Assembly (NCBI GenBank): GCA_033763995.1
Contig: JANRJL010000020.1
Span: 4,468 to 68,467 of the forward strand
Source of the DNA: GCA-2737725 sp033763995
GTDB lineage: Bacteria > Pseudomonadota > Alphaproteobacteria > Rhodospirillales > Rhodospirillaceae
Direction of reading: 5' to 3'
Length of the DNA: 64,000 bases
Shown here in pieces: positions 1-8,325 of the stretch. Every line of letters begins with the position of its first letter. Within the stretch, counting starts at the first letter, position 1. The notes beneath the pieces were generated by a model. The model was not told where the DNA came from, did no database searches, and worked only from the letters and a program-made list of their open reading frames with translations. Position numbers and translations under genes: made by a program.

Positions 1-689
1 TGATAAATCTTGCCCGCGCAAGCGGGATTGTCGAGGCAGTCGACCGTCAGCTTGGCCAGATCGGCCCGCGTCATGGGCGAGATCACGGTTTGGTCTTCGG
101 TCAACATGGCCTTGCCGGTGGCGGGCGTGGTCTCGGGCCAAATGCGGCTGTTGCGAATGATCGTGAAGGTGATCCCGCTTTTCGTCAGTAAGCTTTCGCC
201 CACGCCCTGGTCCTTGAGGCGGTTCATCATGTCGGGGCGGCTTTCCCATCCTTGATCGGTGAAGTTCTTGGCGTTGTCGCCGGCCCCCACGGCGCTGTGG
301 TGAATGATCTGTTTCACCCCCGCCGCTTTGCTGGCTGGCAACAGGTTGTTGAAGAGCTTTTCGTAGAAATGAATATCGCCGTCCTCGACCCGGACGGTGT
401 TGATGATGGCGCGCAAGGGCTTGGACTTCACGGCCGCCGCCACCTCGGCGGGGTTCATGAGATCGCCGACCACGTAATCGACCTTGAGACTCGCCAGCAA
501 ATCACGCTTGGAGTCCGCGCGCGCCAGCACGGTCACGGCTTCGCCCTTGGCGGCGAGAACCTTGACGACCTCCGCCCCCAGGCGTCCCGTGCCGCCCAGC
601 ACCAAAACACCGGCCTTGTCTTGGGCGGTGGCAACTTGGACCCAGCCCAGCGCCAAGATCGTCACCAAAATGCGTCGGATTATCGTCAT
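1..689 (-). CDS. Exported NAD(P)-binding atypical SDR / NmrA-like protein (partial)
   Basis: The gene reads from an ATG at 689 leftwards off the window edge, so about 229 N-terminal residues are visible and the C-terminus is missing. Residues 1-23 look like a Sec signal peptide ending ATAQ. Residues 31-38 (LGGTGRLG) are the glycine-rich nucleotide-binding loop of an extended/atypical short-chain dehydrogenase, and the following alternation of beta strands and helices fits the NmrA/NAD-dependent epimerase-like fold. Substrate unknown. The odd point is a signal peptide on a dinucleotide-binding fold that is normally cytosolic; the hydrophobic start could instead anchor it in the membrane. Confidence 0.8.
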   Translation of the reverse strand, partial: MTIIRRILVTILALGWVQVATAQDKAGVLVLGGTGRLGAEVVKVLAAKGEAVTVLARADSKRDLLASLKVDYVVGDLMNPAEVAAAVKSKPLRAIINTVRVEDGDIHFYEKLFNNLLPASKAAGVKQIIHHSAVGAGDNAKNFTDQGWESRPDMMNRLKDQGVGESLLTKSGITFTIIRNSRIWPETTPATGKAMLTEDQTVISPMTRADLAKLTVDCLDNPACAGKIY

Positions 690-907
690 GCCAGCCTCCG
701 CGGTGGTCGTGAAGTCCGTGCCGCAATGTTAGCGCACGGGCCGATGGAGAAAAGCGTTTGTCACCCTGCCGACGCCTCACTTTCTCTTGATCGGGTGCGG
801 ATAAAGGTCTAGGCCAGAACCGCCGACGTCGCGCCGTTCTGGCGGGCCGCCAGCCCACAATTCAACGCCGCCCGGGTTCGTCTTGGGCCTTCGAATGAGG
901 TCACGTC

Positions 908-1345
908 ATGCCGATGCTCAAGCGCGTCAATCTTTGTGTCGCCGACCTGGAGCGCTCGCTCAAGGTTTATCGCGACATCTTGGGATTCACCCTTGAGCAC
1001 TTGAAGGACTCGGCGTCGGATTCCTATTCCTATCCGGTCTTTGAGTTCCCCAAGCACGCGAAGCTGCGTTTCGCGACGCTCAACAGTCCGACGCAAGAAC
1101 GTACTTTGGCGCTCACCGAGATCACCGGCATCACGCTGCCGCGTCCGCCGCTGCCGCACATGTCGGCCGTGGTCGTCAATTGCGTGAACTTCGACGAGGT
1201 CGTGAATAAAGTGAAGGCCATGGGCCTGAAAGTGGTTCCCGAGCAGGCCTTGCCCGGCCCCGACGGCAAGCCCAAGGGCCGCGAGACCGCCTTTGTCGAC
1301 CCCGACGGGCACCTGATCGTGCTGTACAAGCTGCTCGATCAATAA
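908..1345 (+). CDS. VOC (glyoxalase/bleomycin resistance) family protein
   Basis: A 145-residue protein with the vicinal oxygen chelate layout: an N-terminal segment (KRVNLCVADLERSLKVYRDI) typical of the first beta-alpha unit, and a C-terminal segment ending FVDPDGHLIVLYKLLD that supplies the usual metal-binding glutamate/histidine region of the second module. A GAGGT ribosome site lies six bases before the ATG at 908. The family includes glyoxalases, dioxygenases and resistance proteins; no substrate can be assigned from sequence. It stands just upstream of mgtE in the same direction with a 23-bp gap, so co-transcription is possible. Confidence 0.8.
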   Translation: MPMLKRVNLCVADLERSLKVYRDILGFTLEHLKDSASDSYSYPVFEFPKHAKLRFATLNSPTQERTLALTEITGITLPRPPLPHMSAVVVNCVNFDEVVNKVKAMGLKVVPEQALPGPDGKPKGRETAFVDPDGHLIVLYKLLDQ

Positions 1346-1368
1346 CCTCGGCATTACGGCCCGCCGCC

Positions 1369-2766
1369 ATGTCGGAGACAATTTCCCACCGTCAGTTGAC
1401 GCCCGAAAGCGAGGACGCTTTCGGCATCGACGCGGCGTTTGTCGCCGACATCGAAACCCATCTGCGCGCGGATAATCGGGAGCGCGTGCGCGAACTGGTG
1501 GCCGACCTGCATTACGCCGACATGGCCGACCTGCTGGAACGGCTCGACGGTCAGGACCGCCGGTTGCTGGTGGAGGTGATTCGCGACGAGTTTCCCGCCG
1601 ACGTGCTGCCCGAGTTGCCCGGCCAAGTCCGCGACGACGTGATGGAAGCCTTGGGCTTCGAGGATTTCGCCACCGCCCTGACCGAACTCGATTCGGACGA
1701 TGCCGTTTACGTGGCGTCGAAGCTCAGCGCCGAGGAACGCGCCCAGGTGGCCGCGCGCATGCCCCAGGCCAGCCGCATGCTCATCGAGCAGGGTCTGGCC
1801 CACGCCGAACATTCCGCCGGGCGCTTGATGCAGCGCGAATTCGTGGCGGTGCCGAATTATTGGTCGGTGGGCGAAACCATCGACTACATGCGCGCCGCGC
1901 ACAACATGCCCGAGAAGTTCTATGCCGTGTTCGTGGTCGACCCGCGCCACCGGCCCCAGGGCGTGGTGGAACTTTCGCGCCTGCTGCGCTCCAAGCGCCC
2001 CGAGCGCATGAAGGACCTGATCGACCAGGACATCGAGCCGGTGCCGCTGGACATGGACCGCGAGGACGTGGCGTTTCTGTTCAAGCAGCGCAACCTGGTG
2101 ACAGTGCCGGTGGTGGATAAGTCCGGGCGCCTGGTGGGCCAGATCACCATCGACGACATCGTCGACGTCATCGAAGAAGAGGCCGAGGAGGACATCCTCA
2201 AGCTCGCCGGCGTCAGCAATACCCAGGTGTCGAGCCTCTATAACGCCATCATCCGCACCGCCAATTCGCGCTTTCCGTGGCTGGCGATCAACTTGCTCAC
2301 GGCCTACCTCGCCTCGGCGGTGGTGGGCATTTACGAGGACTCCATCGAAAAACTCGCCGCGCTCGCGGTGCTGATGCCCATCGTCGCGGGCATGGGCGGC
2401 AACGCCGGCACGCAAACCCTGGCCACGGCCGTGCGCGCCCTGGCCACGCGCGAACTCAACGCCAGCAACGCCCTGCGCATCACCAGCAAGGAACTGTTCG
2501 TGGGCATGATCAACGGCCTGCTGTTCGCGGCCATCGTCGGGGTCAGCACCTACCTGTGGTTCGACGACATCTTCCTGGCGCTCACCATCGCCGCAGCCAT
2601 GTTCATCAATCTCACCGCGGCGGGCTTTTCGGGTATCGTGATTCCGCTGATCATCGACCGGGCGGGGGGCGACCCCGCGGCCTCGGGCGGCGTCCTGCTC
2701 ACCACCGTGACCGACGTCGTGGGGTTTTTCTCGTTCTTGGGCTTGGCGGGGATCATCGTTCTCTAG
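1369..2766 (+). CDS. mgtE: Magnesium transporter MgtE
   Basis: A 465-residue inner-membrane Mg2+ channel/transporter of normal MgtE length. The order is: acidic helical MgtE N domain (about 20-140), two CBS domains (about 145-270) with the characteristic segment ending in a run of acidic residues (DDIVDVIEEEAEEDIL) that forms part of the magnesium-sensing interface, and five transmembrane helices from about residue 300. The membrane part carries the signature PIVAGMGGNAGTQTLA, the conserved pore region of the family. In known MgtE proteins the cytosolic domain closes the pore when cytoplasmic Mg2+ is high; the acidic residues for this are present. Confidence 0.96.
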   Translation: MSETISHRQLTPESEDAFGIDAAFVADIETHLRADNRERVRELVADLHYADMADLLERLDGQDRRLLVEVIRDEFPADVLPELPGQVRDDVMEALGFEDFATALTELDSDDAVYVASKLSAEERAQVAARMPQASRMLIEQGLAHAEHSAGRLMQREFVAVPNYWSVGETIDYMRAAHNMPEKFYAVFVVDPRHRPQGVVELSRLLRSKRPERMKDLIDQDIEPVPLDMDREDVAFLFKQRNLVTVPVVDKSGRLVGQITIDDIVDVIEEEAEEDILKLAGVSNTQVSSLYNAIIRTANSRFPWLAINLLTAYLASAVVGIYEDSIEKLAALAVLMPIVAGMGGNAGTQTLATAVRALATRELNASNALRITSKELFVGMINGLLFAAIVGVSTYLWFDDIFLALTIAAAMFINLTAAGFSGIVIPLIIDRAGGDPAASGGVLLTTVTDVVGFFSFLGLAGIIVL

Positions 2767-2905
2767 GGACTGGGCCGGCAACCTTAGGGCCTGATTGGAC
2801 GTTAGGCTCTAGCAATTGCGGTTGGGGTTTCGCCCCAGCGAGAATCCGGATACAGTGGCCGAGTCCCAGCAGTCCTGGGCCGCCGAGACGTGGATTACCG
2901 AATCA

Positions 2906-3415
2906 ATGTCGAAATCGTCCGTGAAGTATATCGTTCCGCCCAATAATCTGCGCAAGAAACAGATCGATGCCGGGGTGACGTTGACCATCGACCCGGCCTT
3001 GGTCGGCGCGGCGGAATCCAAGATCATCGCCATGAAGAACGAGTACCTGGGCTGGGTCGTGGGCGACCTCAACAAGCTCAGCGAGGCCTGCGACGAGGCG
3101 ATCAAGGACAAGGACAAACGCGCCGAGCACGTCGACACGCTTTATACCCGCGCCGCCGAGATCAAGGGCCAAGGCGGCAGTTTCGGCTTTCCGCTGGTGA
3201 CCACCGTCGGCAACCAGTTGTGCCGCTACATCGAGATCCAGGGCAACAACCTGTCCGACGCGCAGATGGAAGTGGTCAAGCTGCACGTCGAGACGTTGCG
3301 CATCGTGATTCAGCAGCGCATGGACGGCGACGGCGGCGCCATGGGTCAGAAATTGCTGACGGGCTTGTCGCTGGCGCTGAAGAAAGTCACCGACGCGACG
3401 TCGGCGAATTCATAA
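2906..3415 (+). CDS. Small helical protein, Hpt/CheE-like
   Basis: A predicted 169-residue soluble protein starting MSKSSVKYIVPPNNLRKKQI, nearly all helix. I chose the ATG at 2906 rather than the in-frame ATG at 2816 because the extra 30 residues look non-coding; neither start has a strong ribosome site. Length and helix pattern resemble the small histidine-phosphotransfer-like proteins (CheE type) reported in alphaproteobacteria, but no clear phospho-accepting HxxKG motif is visible, so that link is weak. It may be a structural relative without phosphotransfer. It converges with the GH114-like gene on the opposite strand only three bases away. Confidence 0.7.
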   Translation: MSKSSVKYIVPPNNLRKKQIDAGVTLTIDPALVGAAESKIIAMKNEYLGWVVGDLNKLSEACDEAIKDKDKRAEHVDTLYTRAAEIKGQGGSFGFPLVTTVGNQLCRYIEIQGNNLSDAQMEVVKLHVETLRIVIQQRMDGDGGAMGQKLLTGLSLALKKVTDATSANS

Positions 3416-3418
3416 CGC

Positions 3419-4636
3419 TTAGTTCACCGGCGTGGCGAATTCCCAACGGCGGTAGCCTTCGACGCCGTCGAGCACGACGCCGTCGAACCCCAAATCCATG
3501 ATGCCCGCGAAGGTGCGCCCGACGATCGCCTTCCACGCCGGGTTCCAGAACTCCACGAAGTATTGCCCCGGCCGCGTCGGATCGATGGCGTTGATCCACG
3601 ACGGATTGCCCACGGCCCAATCGCGCTGCCAGTAGTAGCTGCCGTCGATGGCGTGGGACACGTCAAGCCACGCCAGCACGAGGCGGCGCGAACCCAACTT
3701 CTTGTGCTTGAGCATCGTGACTTCTTTCTTCGTCAGCGCCTGGTTGCCGTTGAAGAACGTGTCGACCACCAGCACGTCGAAATTGGTTTGCTGCAGCGTC
3801 GCGAGCCACTTGTCCTTGGTGTCGAACCCGCGGTTATTGAGCAGCACCAGCATGCTCTTGGCGTCGCTCAAGTGCACCACGCTCTCGGGGTTCTCGGGGT
3901 TGGGGCGCGCGGCGGGAATGCGGTCGAAGCGTTTCTCGATGTCGCTGTCGACGTGGGCGACGATGCCGGCTTGGGCGGCGGCGGCGAAAGCGGCGGCGGT
4001 CGATTGCGGCGGGCAATGATCCACCGACAGGGTTTTCAGGCCTTGGCCGCGCACGGCTTCGAGATCGACCAAGGGCACGCGCACGGGGGCACAGAAGAAG
4101 CCGTCGAGGATGAAGCCGTTGATGCTCTGGTTATAGCGGCGCATGTAGTAGCCCACCGGCACGGTGGTCTCGGGCGCCGCAGGCGCGGCGGTCTCGGGAC
4201 GCTTCAGTTCAGCCAAATCATATTCGCGCTGGCTCCAGGTGAGGAGATCGAACCCGCCGAAGGTGACCATGGTGAAATTCGGATCGCGCTTGCGGGCATA
4301 GACCGACAAATCCTCGATCACCATGCGCATGTAATCGCGGTAGTTGGGAATCTGGTTGAGCGGAATCTCCAGCATCGTCGTGGTGTCGCCCAGCAGCTCG
4401 CGGGTGCGGTCGGGCAATTCCGGCGGCAAGGGCTTGATGGCGGTCGCATCCTCGGGGACCAGTTCGGGCAGGTCCTCGGGTGCGCGCGGCGGCGGCTCGT
4501 TCTCACCGCCCTCCAGATCGACGGCCTCGGGCGGCGGTGTGCGCAACGCCGGCTGCTGGGCGCGGCCGGGCCCGGCGAGAGCGGCCAGGAGTCCCAACGC
4601 CACGATCGGATAGAGAAAGCGCGTCTTGATGGGCAT
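3419..4636 (-). CDS. Exported GH114/TM1410-like glycosidase-related protein
   Basis: A 405-residue protein with a Sec signal peptide (residues 1-26, ending GRAQ), then a Pro/Glu-rich stretch to about residue 75, then a TIM-barrel-like domain. Segments such as DVLVVDTFFNG and the C-terminal MDLGFDGVVLDGVEGY are typical of the TM1410/glycoside hydrolase 114 group (endo-alpha-1,4-polygalactosaminidase relatives, long mis-annotated as cysteinyl-tRNA synthetase-related). The late aspartate of LDGVEG fits a catalytic or ligand position. Probable location periplasm or exterior, acting on a polysaccharide. Substrate unproven. It lies 14 bp upstream of the flavoprotein gene in the same direction. Confidence 0.75.
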   Translation of the reverse strand: MPIKTRFLYPIVALGLLAALAGPGRAQQPALRTPPPEAVDLEGGENEPPPRAPEDLPELVPEDATAIKPLPPELPDRTRELLGDTTTMLEIPLNQIPNYRDYMRMVIEDLSVYARKRDPNFTMVTFGGFDLLTWSQREYDLAELKRPETAAPAAPETTVPVGYYMRRYNQSINGFILDGFFCAPVRVPLVDLEAVRGQGLKTLSVDHCPPQSTAAAFAAAAQAGIVAHVDSDIEKRFDRIPAARPNPENPESVVHLSDAKSMLVLLNNRGFDTKDKWLATLQQTNFDVLVVDTFFNGNQALTKKEVTMLKHKKLGSRRLVLAWLDVSHAIDGSYYWQRDWAVGNPSWINAIDPTRPGQYFVEFWNPAWKAIVGRTFAGIMDLGFDGVVLDGVEGYRRWEFATPVN

Positions 4637-4650
4637 GTCGTTTCCGAAGC

Positions 4651-5760
4651 CTAAGCGAGGCGTTCCACCACGGCATCGCCGATGGCGAGACTGGAGGTCA
4701 AACCGGGCGATTCTATGCCGTAAAGGGCCATAAAACCATTAACGCCGGTGTCCTTGGGCGTTTGAATCATGAAGTCCCGCGCCGGCTCGCCCTTGGCCTG
4801 GATCTTGGGCCGGATGCCGCTGTACCCGGGCCGTAGCGCTCCGTCAGGCAGATCCGGCCAGTACTTGCGAATGGCCGCATAGAACGAGGCCGCGCGGCCC
4901 TCATCGACGTCATAGTTAAGCTTATCCACCCATTCCACGTCTGGGCCAAAGCGGCCTTGGCCGGCCAGGTCGAGCGTGTAGTGCAGGCCCAGGCTATGGG
5001 CGCCGGGCAGGGGATAGATCAACCGCGAGAAGGGCGCCTTGCCCGAGAGATAGAAGTAATTGCCCTTGGCGTAGTGCTGCGGCGGGATCGTGGCGGGCGC
5101 CACGCCCTTGATGGACCGGCTGACGGCTTGGGCTGAGAGGCCAGCGCAGTTCACAACCGTCTTGCACTTCAAGCTCATGGGCGAGGCGCCGCCAGCATGA
5201 ATGATGACGCCGTCGCCGGCGGCCTCGCCACCCACGACGGGGCTGTTGTAGGCGATCACCGCGCCGTGGGCCTCGGCATCGCCCAGGATCGCCAGCATGA
5301 AGCCGTGACTGTCGACGATGCCCGTGAGCGGCGACAGCAGCGCCGCCGCGCAATGCAACTGCGGTTCCAGCCGCTTGGCCTCGTCGCCCGACAGGTAGGT
5401 CATGAAAACGCCGCCCGTCGCCGAGTGGGCCTGAAGCTTCTTCAGTCCCGCCACTTCGCTGTCGTCGGCGGCGAAGACCAACTTGGTCGTGCGCTTATAG
5501 GTGACGCCATAGGCGTGGCAGAAGGCGTAGAGCTTGTCGCGGCCCTCGATGCAAAGCCGCTCCTTCAAGCTGCCGTGCGGATAATAAATGCCGGCGTGGA
5601 TCACTTCGCTGTTGCGCGCGCTGGTGACGCTGCCGAAGGCTTCCTCGGCCTCGAGGATCAACACCTCGCGGCCGGCACGCGCCAAGGCGCGGGCCACGGC
5701 CAAACCCACCACGCCCGCGCCGATGACGACGCAATCCGCTGATTCCAAACTCGTTGTCAT
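4651..5760 (-). CDS. FAD-dependent oxidoreductase, L-2-hydroxyglutarate oxidase (LhgO)-like
   Basis: A 369-residue DAO-family flavoprotein. I place the start at the ATG at 5760 (MTTSLESADCVVIGAGVVGL); the open frame continues upstream but the added sequence lacks family character and crosses into the divergent mipZ leader. The dinucleotide-binding GAGVVG lies at residues 14-19, and the run SARNSEVIHAGIYYP and the C-terminal GYSGIRPKI and GIESPGLTSSLAIG are hallmarks of the L-2-hydroxyglutarate dehydrogenase/LhgO group, which oxidises L-2-hydroxyglutarate to 2-oxoglutarate, passing electrons to oxygen or quinone. Close relatives with other 2-hydroxy acids or amino acids as substrate cannot be excluded. 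Confidence 0.85.
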   Translation of the reverse strand: MTTSLESADCVVIGAGVVGLAVARALARAGREVLILEAEEAFGSVTSARNSEVIHAGIYYPHGSLKERLCIEGRDKLYAFCHAYGVTYKRTTKLVFAADDSEVAGLKKLQAHSATGGVFMTYLSGDEAKRLEPQLHCAAALLSPLTGIVDSHGFMLAILGDAEAHGAVIAYNSPVVGGEAAGDGVIIHAGGASPMSLKCKTVVNCAGLSAQAVSRSIKGVAPATIPPQHYAKGNYFYLSGKAPFSRLIYPLPGAHSLGLHYTLDLAGQGRFGPDVEWVDKLNYDVDEGRAASFYAAIRKYWPDLPDGALRPGYSGIRPKIQAKGEPARDFMIQTPKDTGVNGFMALYGIESPGLTSSLAIGDAVVERLA

Positions 5761-5911
5761 GATGATGTGTACAGAACTTCTTTGCGGCGCCTGTGAGCAG
5801 TGCCAAGGGGAATAGAGTTTGCGGTTTGGCGGCACTTGGGTCAAGAACGAGCACCGTTCGGCGGCGATGGCTGCATTGCGCCCCGGGATACAGGCGATTA
5901 AGTTGGGATTC

Positions 5912-6700
5912 ATGCCTGCCAAAGTCATCGTCTTCGGCAACGAAAAGGGCGGGACCGGCAAGTCCACCCTGGCCATGCACGTGGCTGTCGCCTTGCTGGC
6001 GCGCGGCCTCAAGATCGCCACCATCGATCTCGACGCGGGCCAAGGCACGCTCACGCGCTATGTCGCCAATCGGCGGGCCTACCTGGAGCGCGGCGGCCAG
6101 GCGTTGGCCATGCCACACCATGACGCGATCCTGCCCGCCGCCTACCAAGACGCCGATGCCGCCGAACTGACCAAGGCCTTGGGCAACGCCGCCGACATGG
6201 ACGCCGTCATCATCGACACGCCGGGGCACGACACACCCTTGTCGCTGGCGGGGCATTCCTATGCCGACATCATCGTCACACCGCTCAACGACAGCCTGAT
6301 CGATTTGGATGTGCTGGCCGATGTCGATGCCCGCAAACGCACCATCGCGCGGCCCAGCCGCTACGCCGAGCGGGTGTGGAAAGCCAAGCAACTCCGCGCG
6401 CGCCGCGACGGCGGCAAAATCGACTGGATCGTGGTGCGCAATCGCTTGGGCCAGTTGGACGCCAAGAACAAACGCCTGATGGGTCAGTTGTTGGCGGACC
6501 TCGCCAAGCGCATCGGTTGCCGCTTGGGCCAGGGCATCGCCGAGCGCGTGATCTACCGCGAACTGTTTCTCGACGGATTGACGGTGGAGGACCTGGCGGC
6601 CCTCAGCGCCGATGGCCAGCTGGCCATGTCGCACGTGGCCGCGCGCGCCGAGGTGCGGGCGTTGTTGCAGACCATGGGCTTGCCCGATGCAGCAGGTTGA
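5912..6700 (+). CDS. mipZ: Division plane positioning ATPase MipZ
   Basis: A 262-residue ParA/MinD-family ATPase. The deviant Walker A loop KGGTGKST is at residues 12-19 with the signature lysine near its start, and VIIDTPG gives the Walker B/switch region. The middle and C-terminal segments (RPSRYAERVWKAKQ, DWIVVRNRLGQLDAKNK, ERVIYRELFLDGLTVEDL) match the MipZ subgroup closely rather than chromosomal ParA. In Caulobacter MipZ forms a gradient from the ParB-bound origin and inhibits FtsZ polymerisation, placing the Z-ring at midcell. Start at the ATG at 5912 gives the usual MipZ N-terminus. It is divergent from the flavoprotein and followed after 59 bp by a VWA gene. Confidence 0.93.
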   Translation: MPAKVIVFGNEKGGTGKSTLAMHVAVALLARGLKIATIDLDAGQGTLTRYVANRRAYLERGGQALAMPHHDAILPAAYQDADAAELTKALGNAADMDAVIIDTPGHDTPLSLAGHSYADIIVTPLNDSLIDLDVLADVDARKRTIARPSRYAERVWKAKQLRARRDGGKIDWIVVRNRLGQLDAKNKRLMGQLLADLAKRIGCRLGQGIAERVIYRELFLDGLTVEDLAALSADGQLAMSHVAARAEVRALLQTMGLPDAAG

Positions 6701-6759
6701 GTGGAACAGTCAGGTGACGCACCCTATATCACCCGAACAAGCAAGACGCAGGACGGTCC

Positions 6760-7482
6760 ATGGCGGCTGACGACAAGACAACCGGCAAGGCGGCGGCGCT
6801 ACGTCCCGTGGGCGCCAACGTCGCGGCGTTCCTGAAGCAGGTCTCGTCGCTGCCGGTGCAGGCCGCGATCAACAACGGCCGGCTGATGTTCGCCATGGAT
6901 GCCACCGCCAGCCGCGCGCCCATGTGGCAGCAAGCCATCGCCATCCAGGCCGACATGTTCCGCGAGGCGGCCGCCGTCGGCGGGCTCGACGTACAACTGG
7001 TCTATTACCGCGGCCTGATGGAAGTTCAGGCCAGCGCCTGGATGTCGGACCCCGCGCGCATGATCGCGGCCATGCGCGGCGTGCAGTTCCTCAGCGGCCA
7101 AACCCAGATCGAGCGCATTCTCAAGCACGCGGCCGACGAAACGCGGCGCAAGAAGGTCAACGCGCTGGTGTTCATCGGCGACGCCATGGAGGAGATGCCC
7201 GATCTGGTCGAGGCGGCGGCGGGGCAGTTGGGCCTCTTGGGCGTGCCGGTCTTCGTGTTTCACGAAGGCGGCGGCGAGCCCGCGGCGACGACGTTCAAGC
7301 GCATAGCCGCCATGACGCGCGGCGCCTACGAGGTTTTCGATTCCGCGAGCCCGCAAAAATTGCGTGACTTGCTGCGTGCCGTGGCGGTGTTTGCCGCCGG
7401 CGGGCGCAAGGCGCTCGCCGACTACGGCAAACGCGCCGGCGGCGAGGTGCTGCGGCTGACGCGCCAGATGGGCGCGGAGTAG
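6760..7482 (+). CDS. VWA-like domain protein of unknown function
   Basis: A predicted cytosolic protein of 240 residues. Near residue 45 the strand-loop MFAMDATASRAPMW carries DxTxS, a variant of the DxSxS metal-ion-dependent adhesion motif of von Willebrand factor A domains. The following pattern (VQLVYYRGL, then NALVFIGDAMEE) matches the alternating strands of the fold with a later acidic loop. The C-terminal 50 residues are helical and basic. It has an AGGA ribosome site and ends 5 bp before the J-domain gene, so the two are very likely co-transcribed, perhaps with mipZ. No enzymatic role can be inferred; such proteins often act as scaffolds. Confidence 0.8.
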   Translation: MAADDKTTGKAAALRPVGANVAAFLKQVSSLPVQAAINNGRLMFAMDATASRAPMWQQAIAIQADMFREAAAVGGLDVQLVYYRGLMEVQASAWMSDPARMIAAMRGVQFLSGQTQIERILKHAADETRRKKVNALVFIGDAMEEMPDLVEAAAGQLGLLGVPVFVFHEGGGEPAATTFKRIAAMTRGAYEVFDSASPQKLRDLLRAVAVFAAGGRKALADYGKRAGGEVLRLTRQMGAE

Positions 7483-7487
7483 GCGCG

Positions 7488-8231
7488 ATGGCTCCTGCCT
7501 TCCTCATGGGACTGCTGGTCGTCGTCGGCGTGGTGATGTTCCTCAGTTGGTACGGCCGCGCCAAGACCGCCGAGGTCAAGCAGATGCTGCGCTGGCTCGG
7601 CATTGGCGCGGGCCTGCTGCTGATCGCGTTCCTGGTGCTCACCGGCCGGGTGGCGGCGGCCTTCGCGTTCCTCATGGGCCTCGTCGCCTGGGCCTGGCGT
7701 GTGTTCAACATGATCCACATGAGCCAACAGATGGGCGGCATGTTCCGCGGCTTCATGAATCGCGCCGGCGGGGCGGGCGGCGCCCATCAGACCTCGCAGG
7801 TGAAGTCCGCGTTCTTCGCCATGACGTTGGATCACGATCAGGGCACGCTCGATGGCCATGTGCTGCAGGGCCGCTTGACCGGGCGCACGCTGTCGTCCCT
7901 CGCGCTGGAGGATGCGCTCTCGCTCTTCGCCGAGGTGACGACGGACCCGGAGTCCACCGCGTTGCTGGAGGCCTTCCTCGACCGCGCCCATCCCGACTGG
8001 CGCGCCAAGGGCTACGAGCGCGCGGCCGGCGCCGAGCCTTCGGCCCAAGGTGCCGGCGCCATGACCGAGGCGGAAGCATTGCAGATCCTGGGCCTCGCGA
8101 AGGGTGCACCGGAAGCTGACATCAAAGCTGCCTACAAGCGCCTCATGGGGCAAATGCATCCCGACCGCGGCGGCAGCGATTACCTGGCCGCGAAGATCAA
8201 CGCCGCCAAGGACTTTCTGCTGAAAAGTTAG
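7488..8231 (+). CDS. Membrane-anchored C-terminal J-domain protein
   Basis: A 247-residue protein with two hydrophobic segments (about 5-22 and 36-70), a Gly/Met-rich linker, a middle helical region (about 100-180) and a J-domain at the extreme C-terminus (from about 190). The diagnostic HPD tripeptide is at residues 224-226, followed by the helix IV segment LAAKINAAKDFLL. This is the Pam18/Tim14-like arrangement, with J-domain last and membrane anchor first, known to recruit an Hsp70 (DnaK) to the membrane. Tight coupling to the upstream VWA gene suggests the VWA protein is its partner or client. Confidence 0.88.
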   Translation: MAPAFLMGLLVVVGVVMFLSWYGRAKTAEVKQMLRWLGIGAGLLLIAFLVLTGRVAAAFAFLMGLVAWAWRVFNMIHMSQQMGGMFRGFMNRAGGAGGAHQTSQVKSAFFAMTLDHDQGTLDGHVLQGRLTGRTLSSLALEDALSLFAEVTTDPESTALLEAFLDRAHPDWRAKGYERAAGAEPSAQGAGAMTEAEALQILGLAKGAPEADIKAAYKRLMGQMHPDRGGSDYLAAKINAAKDFLLKS

Positions 8232-8325
8232 TCAATCCGCCCCCTTGGCGCGGTTGCGGGCGAGGGGCGGGCCATGGCACAAACCCACCTCGATTGATGC
8301 TTCCAGCGTTCCCGAAAGAGATAGA

